From NCBI RefSeq assembly GCF_008365385.1, contig NZ_QOVF01000003.1, positions 496,001 to 560,000 of the forward strand: a DNA stretch of 64,000 nucleotides, in the 5' to 3' direction. Of the stretch, positions 46,409 through 54,637 are shown in pieces. The notes under the pieces were generated by a model. That model made no database searches. It saw only the letters and a list, made by a program, of their open reading frames with translations, and was not told the DNA's origin. Numbering within the stretch: the first letter of the stretch is position 1; each line of letters begins with the position of its first letter. This DNA is from Halopseudomonas laoshanensis (GTDB lineage: Bacteria > Pseudomonadota > Gammaproteobacteria > Pseudomonadales > Pseudomonadaceae). Made by a program: the position numbers and the translations under genes.

Positions 46409-47599
46409 TCAGTTATTGCGTTTGTCGGGGGACAGAATACGTTTGAGCGGCGGCAACAGGGTTTCGCTGCCACTGACCGAATCGGTGGCCAGTTGGTCGC
46501 GGAAGTTATCCAATGGCGGGTCGCTTTTATCATCGTGTTCGAATATGGGTGGGCTGAACATATAGGCCACCAGTAAGCGGTTCAATGCCGCCAGGCTATC
46601 ACGGTGGGTGCGTTCGTACCCGTGGGTAGCGTCGGTGCCGAAGCCGATCAGGGCGATACGGGTGTCGGTGCCGGAACGGATCGCGGATTCCGCGTCGCTG
46701 TGGTAATAGCGGAACAGGTCCCGGCGCACCGGAATTTCGTCGCGGTGACAAAGGCTCTGCAAATGCCGCGTCAGATGGTAATCGTAGGGGCCGCCAGAAT
46801 CCTGCATGCACAGGGTGACCGAATGCTCGGTGGTGCTCTGACCAGCAGCTGAAGGCGCGATATCCACGCCAACGAATTCGCTGACATCCCAGGGCAGCAC
46901 TCCCGCCGAACCGGTGCCGGTTTCTTCGGTGATGGTGAAGACCGGGTGGCAATCCATCGGCAGCAGTTCGCCGCTGTCGACTACCTGCTTGATTGCGCTG
47001 AGCAGCGCAGCCGCACCAGCCTTGTTATCCAGATGCCGGGAATTGATATAGCCGGTATCAGTGAACTCGGGGCAAGGATCAAAGGCGACAAAATCGCCGA
47101 GATGAATGCCCAGGGCTTCGGTTTCGGCGCGGCTGGTGGTGGCTGCATCTACGCGCAACTCGACGGTATCCCAACTCACCGCAAGATTGTCTACACCTTC
47201 ATTAAAGGCGTGCCCAGAGGCCATCAATGGCAGCACGCTGCCGCGCAGGCAGCCGTGGTCGCCAAACAGGCTGACCCTGCTGCCTTCGGCAAAGCGGCTG
47301 GACCAGTGACCAATGGGTGCCAGTTCCAACCGCCCGTTGTCCTTGATGCCGCGGACCATGGCGCCGATGGTATCCAGGTGAGCCGCGATGGCGCGGTCCG
47401 GAGTAGCCTGCTTGCCTTTGAGCGTGGCGCGAATGGTGCCGCGCCGGGTCAGTTCATATTCCACGCCCATGGCGTCCAGGTGCTCGGCGACATAGCGGAC
47501 GATGCCATCGGTAAAGCCGGTGGGACAGGGAATGGCGAGCATTTCCAGCAGTGTGCGCTCGAGAAATTCCATGTTCGGTCCGGGGTAGGTCTCGGTCAT
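46409..47599 (-). CDS. M42-family peptidase of the NAGGN osmoprotectant operon
   Basis: 396 residues. Metal ligands and catalytic residues of the M42/M20-like fold are visible: AAHLDTIGAMV (His-x-Asp), NSRHLDNKAGAAALL, ITEETGTGSAG (Glu pair), VGVDIAP and TDATHGYERTH. The ATG at 47599 has GGAGG upstream; the longer frame to 47722 overlaps the ngg coding end. Third gene after asnO and ngg, the standard arrangement of the N-acetylglutaminylglutamine amide system, where its exact role is unsettled. Confidence 0.9.
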   Translation of the reverse strand: MTETYPGPNMEFLERTLLEMLAIPCPTGFTDGIVRYVAEHLDAMGVEYELTRRGTIRATLKGKQATPDRAIAAHLDTIGAMVRGIKDNGRLELAPIGHWSSRFAEGSRVSLFGDHGCLRGSVLPLMASGHAFNEGVDNLAVSWDTVELRVDAATTSRAETEALGIHLGDFVAFDPCPEFTDTGYINSRHLDNKAGAAALLSAIKQVVDSGELLPMDCHPVFTITEETGTGSAGVLPWDVSEFVGVDIAPSAAGQSTTEHSVTLCMQDSGGPYDYHLTRHLQSLCHRDEIPVRRDLFRYYHSDAESAIRSGTDTRIALIGFGTDATHGYERTHRDSLAALNRLLVAYMFSPPIFEHDDKSDPPLDNFRDQLATDSVSGSETLLPPLKRILSPDKRNN

Positions 47600-47645
47600 G
47601 CATTCCTCCGTCTGTGTGCCTGAGCTTCCTGTCGCTGCGCTGCCG

Positions 47646-49394
47646 TCATGATGGCGAGCGAGTGAGCGGAAACAACAGGTCGATAAAGCGTTCCGCGGTG
47701 GGTTGCGGTTCGTGGTTGGCAAGCCCTGGGCGCTCGTTCACCTCAATAATCACATAGTCTGGTTGATCCGGTTCGGGAACCATCATATCCAGTCCGGCGA
47801 CGGGTATTTCCAGTGCCTTGGCCGCGTCGATTGCGGCCTGCCGGAGCGTCGGGTCCAGCTTGCGTGTCACATCTACCAGCATGCCGCCAGTGTGCAGGTT
47901 GGCGGTGCGCCGCACGAACAATTGTTTTCCATAGGGTAATACATCATCCAGGCTGAAGCCCTGGACTTCAACCGTGCGCCGGGTTTCATCGTCCATCGGT
48001 ATACGGCTTTCACCATAGGTGCTGGCCTGGCGTCGGCGGCTTTGCTTTTCAATTAGCTGGCGCAGGCTTTTTACCCCATCGCCGCATACTTCGGCAGGCC
48101 GCCTGATCGCCGCCGCCACTACTTCGTAATTGATCACTAGCACGCGAAGATCCTGGCCTGGGTGGTAACTTTCCAGCAACACCTCGCTGTCGAACTGGCG
48201 CGCCGCGGCTACAGCAGACTCCAGCGCGTTGGCGTCGCGAATATCCACGGCTACGCCCTGCCCCTGCTCACCGTTGTTAGGTTTGACCACCACAGCGTTG
48301 TGCTCTGCCAAAAAGGCCGCGTTGACGTCGGCCGTGTCTGCCACCTTAAACCGCGGTGTGCTCAGGCCTTCGCGTTGCAGCGTCCGATGGGTCAGCTGCT
48401 TGTCCTGGCACAGGGTCATGCTGATGGCGCTGGTCAGATCGCTGAGCGATTCCCGACAGCGGATCCGGCGCCCGCCGTGGGTCAGGCTGAACAGTCCTGC
48501 AGGAGCATCGTGGATATTCACCTCGATACCCCGGCGCCGCGCCTCGCGGGTGATGATGCGGGCATAGGGGTTCAGCTCCTGATCCGAGTCCGGGCCGATA
48601 AACAGCACCTGGTTGATGCTGTTCTTGCGCTTCAAGGCAAAAGTACGCAGCTTGCGAAACCCCAGTTTGCGATACAGCGCTTTGGCCTGTTTATTGTCGT
48701 GCAGCACCGAGAGGTCGAGGTAGGAACAGCTGCGGCTCATGAAATATTCGACCAGATGCCGAACCAGCGTCTCCCCTACGCCGAAGCGCTGAGTGCTGCT
48801 GTCTACCGCCAGGCACCATAGGCTGGAGCCCTGCTCCGGGTCATTGAAGGCCTTGCGATGGTTCAGGCCCATCACCGTGCCGATCACTTCGCCGCTTTCC
48901 TCATCTTCCGCCAGCCAGAACACGGGGCCGCCGGCCTCCCTGGGCGTTATCTTGTCCGGGTCCACGCAGGCCATATTCTGCAGCTTGTAGAGCCGATTGA
49001 TCGCCTCCCAGTCGGCATCGCCATGCGGGTGTCGCAGATTGAATCCTTGGGGGCTCTCATGTGCGGGCCGGTAATCGCTAAACCACAGGCGCAGGGTGTC
49101 AGAGGGGTCAAGGAACAGTTGCTGTGGCGCGAAGGAAAGTACCACCTGCGGATCTTCAACGTAGAGCACGATATCGCGCTCGCCAGGTTGTTCATCCAGG
49201 AGAGTCTCGGCCAGCAAGCGATAATCGGAAAAAGTCTGGCCGAACAACAATCTGCCCCAACCGCAATGCACCGCGGCATCGGTGGCCGCTCCGGTGCTGG
49301 TTCCCTGCTTGGCGTGACTCGCACGCAGACTCTCGAACGTGGGGGCATTGCCGCGCAGCATGCGTTGTTGATCCGGTGGCATGGGTCTGGACAT
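47646..49394 (-). CDS. ngg: N-acetylglutaminylglutamine synthetase (GNAT + ATP-grasp)
   Basis: 582 residues. The N-terminal half is a GNAT acetyltransferase (WCLAVDSSTQRFGVGETLVRHL is the acetyl-CoA loop, positions about 193-214). The C-terminal half is an ATP-grasp ligase (VVVKPNNGEQGQGV, EVNERPGLANH). Acetylates glutamine and joins a second glutamine to make N-acetylglutaminylglutamine, an osmolyte precursor in pseudomonads and rhizobia. Lies 13 bases after asnO and 46 bases before the peptidase gene, so one operon. Confidence 0.93.
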   Translation of the reverse strand: MSRPMPPDQQRMLRGNAPTFESLRASHAKQGTSTGAATDAAVHCGWGRLLFGQTFSDYRLLAETLLDEQPGERDIVLYVEDPQVVLSFAPQQLFLDPSDTLRLWFSDYRPAHESPQGFNLRHPHGDADWEAINRLYKLQNMACVDPDKITPREAGGPVFWLAEDEESGEVIGTVMGLNHRKAFNDPEQGSSLWCLAVDSSTQRFGVGETLVRHLVEYFMSRSCSYLDLSVLHDNKQAKALYRKLGFRKLRTFALKRKNSINQVLFIGPDSDQELNPYARIITREARRRGIEVNIHDAPAGLFSLTHGGRRIRCRESLSDLTSAISMTLCQDKQLTHRTLQREGLSTPRFKVADTADVNAAFLAEHNAVVVKPNNGEQGQGVAVDIRDANALESAVAAARQFDSEVLLESYHPGQDLRVLVINYEVVAAAIRRPAEVCGDGVKSLRQLIEKQSRRRQASTYGESRIPMDDETRRTVEVQGFSLDDVLPYGKQLFVRRTANLHTGGMLVDVTRKLDPTLRQAAIDAAKALEIPVAGLDMMVPEPDQPDYVIIEVNERPGLANHEPQPTAERFIDLLFPLTRSPS

Positions 49395-49407
49395 GGTCAG
49401 TCATTCC

Positions 49408-51180
49408 TTACAGATTATGCGCATCAAGCCACAGGCCAAGCATCGCCAGCTGCCAGAGTTTGGAGCCGCGCAACGGTGTGATGTGCGCCTTCGGGTCGCT
49501 GAGCAGGGTGTCGATATAACCTGGGTTGAACAGGCCACGCTCCAGAGCACGCTGACTGGTCAGCGACTCCGTTACCCAATCCAGCGTCGAACCTTCCAGA
49601 TACTTCAACCCGGGTACCGGAAAGTAACCCTTGGGTCGGTCGATCACTGCAGCGGGAATCACCTTGCGCGAGGCTTCCTTGAGCACATATTTGCCGTCGT
49701 CCGGCAGCTTGAAACGGCCGGGCACTCTGGCTGCCAGCTCCACTACTTCATGGTCAAGGAAGGGTACGCGCGCTTCCAGGCCCCAGGCCATGGTCATGTT
49801 ATCCACGCGCTTGACCGGGTCATCGACCAGCATCACCTGAGTGTCCAGTCGCAGGGCCTTGTCCAGGCCGCTGCTCGCGCCCGGCTGAGCAAAATGTTCG
49901 CGAATAAAATCGCCGGCGTAGTCATGCGTAGCCCAGCCTGAACTAACGGTCTGCTGGTATTCGGCAAAGCTGCGATCCATGAACGCCTGCTGATAGGCGG
50001 CGACCGGATCAGCTGCTTGATCCACTTGCGGATACCAGTGGTAGCCGGCAAAGATTTCATCCGCGCCCTGACCGCTTTGTACCACCTTGCAATGCTTGCT
50101 GACCTCGCGTGATAACAGATAGAAGGCAATGCAATCGTGACTGACCATGGGCTCGTTCATCGCACCGATGGCACTCGGTAATTGGGCGATAATTTCCTGC
50201 TCGGGAATCATCAACTGGTGATGCTCGGTGGCGAAGTGCTCGGCGATCAGGTCGGAATACTGAAACTCGTTACCGGCTTCGCCATTCACGTCGGCAAAGC
50301 CGATGGAAAAGGTTTGCAGTTTCTCCGCTCCCGCTTCGCGCAGCAGGCCGACCAGCAGGCTGGAATCGACGCCGCCGGACAGCAGCACGCCCACATCCAC
50401 TGCGGCCAGATTGCGGCGTTTGACCGACATGCGCAGGCTATCGAGCACCCGGTCCTGCCAGTCGTCGAAGGTCAGCGACTGTTCGTCGGCGCGGGCGCCG
50501 TACTCCAGATCCCACCAGCGCTGCTGATGGCTGGTGCCGTCGCTTTCCACGCGCATCCAGTGGCCGGGTGGCAATTTTTCGATGCCGTTGAGTAGCGTCA
50601 GTGGCGGCGGCACGACGGCATGGAACGACAAATAATGATTCAGCGCGACCGGGTTGATGCTGGTATCGACGCCATCGCCTTGCAATAGTGCGGTGAGGCT
50701 GGAGGCGAAGCGCAGGCGCTGCTCGGTACGATTCAAATACAGCGGCTTGATGCCCAGGCGGTCGCGGGCGAGAAACAGGCGCTGGCTGTCGCGCTCCCAG
50801 ATGGCCATGGCAAACATGCCGTTGAGGCGCGGCAACAGCTTTTCGCCCCAGGCGTGATAGCCCTTGAGGATGACCTCGGTATCGCCCCCGGAAAAGAACC
50901 GGTAGCCCATGGCTTCCAGCTCGGCGCGTAACTGTGGGTAGTTGTAAATGGCCCCGTTGAATACCAGCGACAGGCCTGCCTCGGCGTCCACCATAGGCTG
51001 GCCGGATGCTTCGGCGAGGTCCATGATCTTGAGTCTGCGATGACCCAGTCCCAGGCCGCCTTGGGCCCAGAGTCCCGAGGCATCGGGGCCGCGCTGTGCC
51101 ATGTGCCGGGTAATACGATCCAGGGTAGCCATATCCGCTGGCAAACCATCAAAACGAAACTCTCCTGCAATTCCGCACAT
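49408..51180 (-). CDS. asnO: Asparagine-synthetase-like N-acetylglutaminylglutamine amidotransferase
   Basis: 590 residues. Class II glutaminase domain with nucleophilic Cys2 (MCGIAGEF), followed by the synthetase domain with PP-loop LLSGGVDSSLLVGLL. Amidates N-acetylglutaminylglutamine to give NAGGN. Differs from AsnB by its operon context with ngg and the M42 peptidase. First gene of the operon; the 200 bases upstream should hold its osmotically induced promoter, though no obvious hexamers stand out. Confidence 0.93.
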   Translation of the reverse strand: MCGIAGEFRFDGLPADMATLDRITRHMAQRGPDASGLWAQGGLGLGHRRLKIMDLAEASGQPMVDAEAGLSLVFNGAIYNYPQLRAELEAMGYRFFSGGDTEVILKGYHAWGEKLLPRLNGMFAMAIWERDSQRLFLARDRLGIKPLYLNRTEQRLRFASSLTALLQGDGVDTSINPVALNHYLSFHAVVPPPLTLLNGIEKLPPGHWMRVESDGTSHQQRWWDLEYGARADEQSLTFDDWQDRVLDSLRMSVKRRNLAAVDVGVLLSGGVDSSLLVGLLREAGAEKLQTFSIGFADVNGEAGNEFQYSDLIAEHFATEHHQLMIPEQEIIAQLPSAIGAMNEPMVSHDCIAFYLLSREVSKHCKVVQSGQGADEIFAGYHWYPQVDQAADPVAAYQQAFMDRSFAEYQQTVSSGWATHDYAGDFIREHFAQPGASSGLDKALRLDTQVMLVDDPVKRVDNMTMAWGLEARVPFLDHEVVELAARVPGRFKLPDDGKYVLKEASRKVIPAAVIDRPKGYFPVPGLKYLEGSTLDWVTESLTSQRALERGLFNPGYIDTLLSDPKAHITPLRGSKLWQLAMLGLWLDAHNL

Positions 51181-51334
51181 ACTGTCGCCCTTGTCAGGGG
51201 GTGAATGTAGGTGGGCTTATTCGCCCCGTTGCTAGAGTATGGACAGGCAGACGGGCTTAGAGTTGCGTTTAGTAAAGTTGTGTTTGATAGGGATGCTGGG
51301 TACGTGGGGGTTCGGGCTTGGGGCTGCTCGTAGA

Positions 51335-51359
51335 CATCAGCCGGATGGCCCGGCTGATG
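51335..51359 (-). terminator. Hairpin downstream of hcp
   Basis: CATCAGCCGG / CCGGCTGATG, ten perfect pairs with a five-base loop, 19 bases past the hcp stop on the minus strand. No T run follows, so it may be a stability hairpin rather than a true terminator. Confidence 0.5.
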
Positions 51360-51377
51360 GTGTTGCTGGCTTTCGAT

Positions 51378-51896
51378 TTAAGCGGAAATCGGAGTGCGCC
51401 AGTCGTCGGAGCCGGACGTGCCGGATACTTCGTGGGTCCAGACGATCTTGCGATAGGTGAAGAATACATCTTCCAGATGGGTGAAATGAGACTGGGCCGG
51501 ATCCTGGCAGTTCGGCATGTGCGATTGCACATCGACGATGATCGCGTCCTGCAGTTCGATAGTGAAGTAATGCTCCTGCGTGCCGGTAGAGGAGGTACGG
51601 TACCACTCCAGGCGACAGCTGCTCAGGCGCTCACCGGAAGTCAGGGCGTTGAAGATCAGCGGCGAGGACTTGTCGAACACCTTGGTGATCATCAGCGGTT
51701 TGTGCACGCGCTGACCAGTCGGCTGGCCGGACTGCGGGTCACGCGGAATGATTACCTGGTGATCAAAGGCTTGAACCAGGATCTGATCTTCGTGACCTTC
51801 CTGAAAAATGTTGCCGACCGAATCTTCGGTAAAGGTACCGGAAGTGATCAGACCTTGTTTGGTTCCTTCGATGGACATATACGCGGGTGTTGGCAT
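51378..51896 (-). CDS. hcp: Hcp, type VI secretion tube protein
   Basis: 172 residues, the usual Hcp length. The start MPTPAYMSIEGTKQGLITSG and the FDHQVIIPRDPQSGQPTGQR and HFTHLEDVFFTYRKI regions are characteristic of the Hcp1 family (beta-barrel hexameric ring). Secreted tube component of a type VI system. No vgrG, sheath or effector gene lies in the window, so this is an orphan hcp locus. Strong AAGGAG ribosome site; a sigma-54-like promoter is seen about 55 bases upstream. Confidence 0.95.
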   Translation of the reverse strand: MPTPAYMSIEGTKQGLITSGTFTEDSVGNIFQEGHEDQILVQAFDHQVIIPRDPQSGQPTGQRVHKPLMITKVFDKSSPLIFNALTSGERLSSCRLEWYRTSSTGTQEHYFTIELQDAIIVDVQSHMPNCQDPAQSHFTHLEDVFFTYRKIVWTHEVSGTSGSDDWRTPISA

Positions 51897-51950
51897 TAGA
51901 GCTCTCCTTGCCTGATGGATTGGACTTGGTGTCCGGGAGCTCTGGTTAGT

Positions 51951-51965
51951 CCAAGAGTTGTGCCA
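51951..51965 (-). promoter_or_regulatory. Candidate sigma-54 promoter of hcp
   Basis: On the minus strand: TGGCAC-AACTC-TTGG. The -24 element is perfect; the -12 element has GG where GC is expected. The implied start near 51938 would leave a leader of about 40 bases containing a 7-bp hairpin (TTGGACT/AGTCCAA) and the AAGGAG site. Confidence 0.45.
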
Positions 51966-52439
51966 TTTATTTGTAAAGCCATGAATAACAGGAAGTTAGG
52001 ACGTTTGCCGTTGGGGTGTGCAGTAATGGTGTGATGCGCGTCTCGTAAAGTTGCGCAACTCCTTGCACAGGCCTGCGCAGCTTATGGCGCACAGCCGTTA
52101 TCGCTTGCATCTCAGAGCCGTTGCCACGGTTTATACACAGGGTTATGCACAGCTTGATGCGCCAAGCTTTGCGCAACCCTGACTTGCAGACGCGGGTGGG
52201 GTCCTTTGCGCATGAGCCCTTTCCCATACCAACTGTTGCTGGCGCGTATTTCCGTCAAAGTATTTTGAAGTAAAAATAAAATTGGTGTAATCTCTCGCTC
52301 TATTGAAGATTATTTTGTGCTAGGCAGGGGCTCTAAGGTTGTTTGGGCGGCGCTTAGCCAAAACTTCTAGTTACTACTGTAATATTTAGACTGTGTGGCA
52401 AAATGCGCGCTCATCCGAGAGTGCTGCCGGGAGCTGAAC
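51966..52439. other. Intergenic region between hcp and marR
   Basis: 474 bases with no supported gene. The left two thirds are GC-balanced; 52250-52400 is clearly AT-rich and should hold the marR promoter. A small inverted repeat, TCAAA-GTAT-TTTGA, lies at 52255-52268. The left part is where an hcp enhancer-binding site would be expected, but I do not see an obvious one. Confidence 0.4.
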
Positions 52440-52907
52440 ATGTACATGATGCACGATCTTTATTTAGCGTTGCGCCGCCTGCAACGCGCCACCGAAATAC
52501 ATGCCAAGCGTTTGGGTCGGCATAGTGGCCTGACCCCCATCCAGCTGTTGATCATGCACAGCATTCAGGCGATGGGAGAAGGCACCCTGGGCGATCTGGC
52601 GAAGAAGGTCAGTGTTTCTCAGGCAACTCTGAGCACCATTATTGATCGGTTGGAAAATCGCGATATGTTGCAGCGTATTCGCAGCAAGAGCGACAAGCGC
52701 AAGGTGCATTTGGCCCTGAGCACCAAGGGTCTGGCGGCTATTCAAGCTGAGCCGGCGTTGCTGCCCGCTGAGTTTCTTGACCGTTTTGGCAAGCTCGCCG
52801 ACTGGGAGCAACTGATGATGTTGGCCAGTTTGCAGCGGGTGGCCGGTTTGCTTGAAGCGGATCAACACGGTCCTGCCGAGCTGTTCGAAAGCGAGTCCGC
52901 AGCCTGA
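52440..52907 (+). CDS. MarR-family regulator resembling osmolyte-linked members
   Basis: 155 residues. Winged helix with LGDLAKKVSVSQATLSTIIDRL as the DNA-reading part (about 56-77) and the wing RIRSKSDKRKVHLALS; C-terminal dimer helices with DWEQLMMLASLQRVAGLL. That tail is reminiscent of EctR/CosR-type MarR proteins that control compatible-solute genes; this is recall, not a search. The ATG at 52440 follows GGGAG. It lies between the osmolyte operon plus hcp and gabDT. Confidence 0.8.
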   Translation: MYMMHDLYLALRRLQRATEIHAKRLGRHSGLTPIQLLIMHSIQAMGEGTLGDLAKKVSVSQATLSTIIDRLENRDMLQRIRSKSDKRKVHLALSTKGLAAIQAEPALLPAEFLDRFGKLADWEQLMMLASLQRVAGLLEADQHGPAELFESESAA

Positions 52908-53059
52908 TTTGACAGCCCGGCGTCGCGGCTGCGCTGGCTGATGTTGCCAGCGTATGCCAGCCACCGCCGCCAGGGCATCGCAGCCCTCCCCGCATTAGCT
53001 CGCTTCCTCCTCTCGTTTTTTCCATTGGGCTCTTGCCTGAAACCTTTCTGCGCCTTAGC

Positions 53060-53079
53060 ATGTTTGAAATATCAAACAT
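53060..53079. promoter_or_regulatory. Palindromic operator candidate upstream of gabD
   Basis: ATGTTTGA-AATA-TCAAACAT, a perfect 8-bp inverted repeat, 63 bases before the gabD start. It is the right size for a MarR dimer and the marR gene ends 150 bases upstream. Just after it, AAATGCATTACG and AAATGCTTTACC form an imperfect direct repeat at 53090-53121. Confidence 0.5.
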
Positions 53080-53141
53080 CTATGTGGTAAATGCATTACG
53101 CCTGACGGCAAATGCTTTACCGTTGCCAGTGAGGATCTTCC

Positions 53142-54602
53142 ATGGAATTACACGCCCCCGATCTGTTTCGCCAACAAGCCTTTATTGGCGGTCAGTGGTG
53201 TGAGGCCGACAGCGGCGCACGTACCGAGATCTTCAATCCGGCCAACGCCGAGCGGCTGGGCAGTGTGCCGAATATGGGCGTGGAAGAAACCGCGCGCGCC
53301 ATCGAGGCCGCTCGCGCTGCTCAGCCCGCGTGGCGTAAACGTACTGCCAAAGAGCGAACAACAGTACTGCGCAAGTGGTTCGATTTGATGATGCTGCACC
53401 AGGAAGATCTGGCGCGCATCATGACTGCCGAACAGGGCAAGCCGCTGGCAGAGGCGCGCGGCGAAGTAGCCTATGCCGCTTCCTTTATCGAATGGTTCGC
53501 CGAAGAGGCCAAGCGCGTCTACGGCGAGACCATTCCGGGCCACCAGCCGGACAAGCGCATTATCGTGCAGAAAGAGCCGGTAGGCGTGACTGCGGCGATC
53601 ACTCCGTGGAACTTCCCGGCAGCAATGATCACCCGTAAGGCGGCTCCGGCCTTGGCCGCTGGTTGTGCCATGGTACTCAAGCCCGCACCCCAGACGCCTT
53701 TCTCGGCGCTTGCCCTGGCTGCCTTGGCAGAGCAAGCAGGTTTGCCCGCCGGGCTGTTCAGCGTGGTCACTGCCGATGTGGATAAGTCCATCGCCGTGGG
53801 CGGCGAACTGTGTCGCAATCCGATTGTGCGCAAGCTGTCCTTTACCGGCTCCACCGGCGTAGGTATCAAGCTGATGGAACAGTGCGCACCAACGCTGAAG
53901 AAGCTGTCGCTGGAGCTCGGCGGCAACGCGCCCTTTATCGTGTTTGACGACGCCGACCTGGATGCTGCCGTCGAAGGCGCGATGATTTCCAAATACCGTA
54001 ACGCCGGGCAAACCTGTGTATGCGCTAACCGCATTTATGTACAGGACGGCGTTTATGATGCGTTCGCGGCCAAGTTGGTTGAGGCGGTGAAGAAGCTCAA
54101 GGTGGGAGATGGCGCAGCGGCTGATGTGACCACCGGGCCGCTGATCAACGCTGCGGCGGTGACCAAGGTGCAGCAGCATCTTCAGGATGCGACTGACAAG
54201 GGCGCCAAGGTATTGGTTGGCGGCAAGCCGCATGAGTTGGGCGGTTTTTTCTTCGAGCCTACGGTGCTGGCCGATATCGACAGCAGCATGCTGGTGGCCC
54301 GTGAGGAAACCTTCGGCCCGCTCGCTCCGCTGTTCCGCTTCAGCGATGAAGAGGACGTGATCCGCCAGGCCAACGACACCGAGTTCGGTCTGGCCGCGTA
54401 CTTCTATGCGCGCGATCTGAGTCGGGCCTTCCGCGTCGCGGAGGCATTGGAGTACGGCATGGTGGGTATCAATACCGGCCTGATCTCTACCGAAGTAGCG
54501 CCTTTTGGCGGCATGAAATCATCCGGCCTGGGCCGCGAAGGTTCCCGGCACGGCATTGATGAGTACGTTGAAATCAAATACCTGTGCCTGGGTGGCATCT
54601 GA
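53142..54602 (+). CDS. gabD: NADP-dependent succinate-semialdehyde dehydrogenase
   Basis: 486 residues, aldehyde dehydrogenase fold. Motifs: TPWNFPAAMITRKAAPALAA, FTGSTGVGIKLM for the cofactor, general-base Glu in LELGGNAPF, nucleophile Cys in AGQTCVCANRIYV, and the end EYVEIKYLCLGGI typical of GabD. Oxidises succinate semialdehyde to succinate in 4-aminobutyrate breakdown. The ATG has GAGGATC upstream. Followed by gabT 35 bases later, so a gabDT operon. Confidence 0.95.
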   Translation: MELHAPDLFRQQAFIGGQWCEADSGARTEIFNPANAERLGSVPNMGVEETARAIEAARAAQPAWRKRTAKERTTVLRKWFDLMMLHQEDLARIMTAEQGKPLAEARGEVAYAASFIEWFAEEAKRVYGETIPGHQPDKRIIVQKEPVGVTAAITPWNFPAAMITRKAAPALAAGCAMVLKPAPQTPFSALALAALAEQAGLPAGLFSVVTADVDKSIAVGGELCRNPIVRKLSFTGSTGVGIKLMEQCAPTLKKLSLELGGNAPFIVFDDADLDAAVEGAMISKYRNAGQTCVCANRIYVQDGVYDAFAAKLVEAVKKLKVGDGAAADVTTGPLINAAAVTKVQQHLQDATDKGAKVLVGGKPHELGGFFFEPTVLADIDSSMLVAREETFGPLAPLFRFSDEEDVIRQANDTEFGLAAYFYARDLSRAFRVAEALEYGMVGINTGLISTEVAPFGGMKSSGLGREGSRHGIDEYVEIKYLCLGGI

Positions 54603-54637
54603 GCCCTGTTTCAGGGTCAGCACTGATGGAGGTCGAT

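Noticed and set aside
51335..51359. Strong rho-independent terminator after hcp
   Set aside because: The stem is good but no T run follows on the minus strand, so I listed it only as a hairpin with modest confidence.
53148..54233. 361-codon open frame on the minus strand opposite gabD
   Set aside because: Shadow of gabD, whose full set of motifs is on the plus strand.
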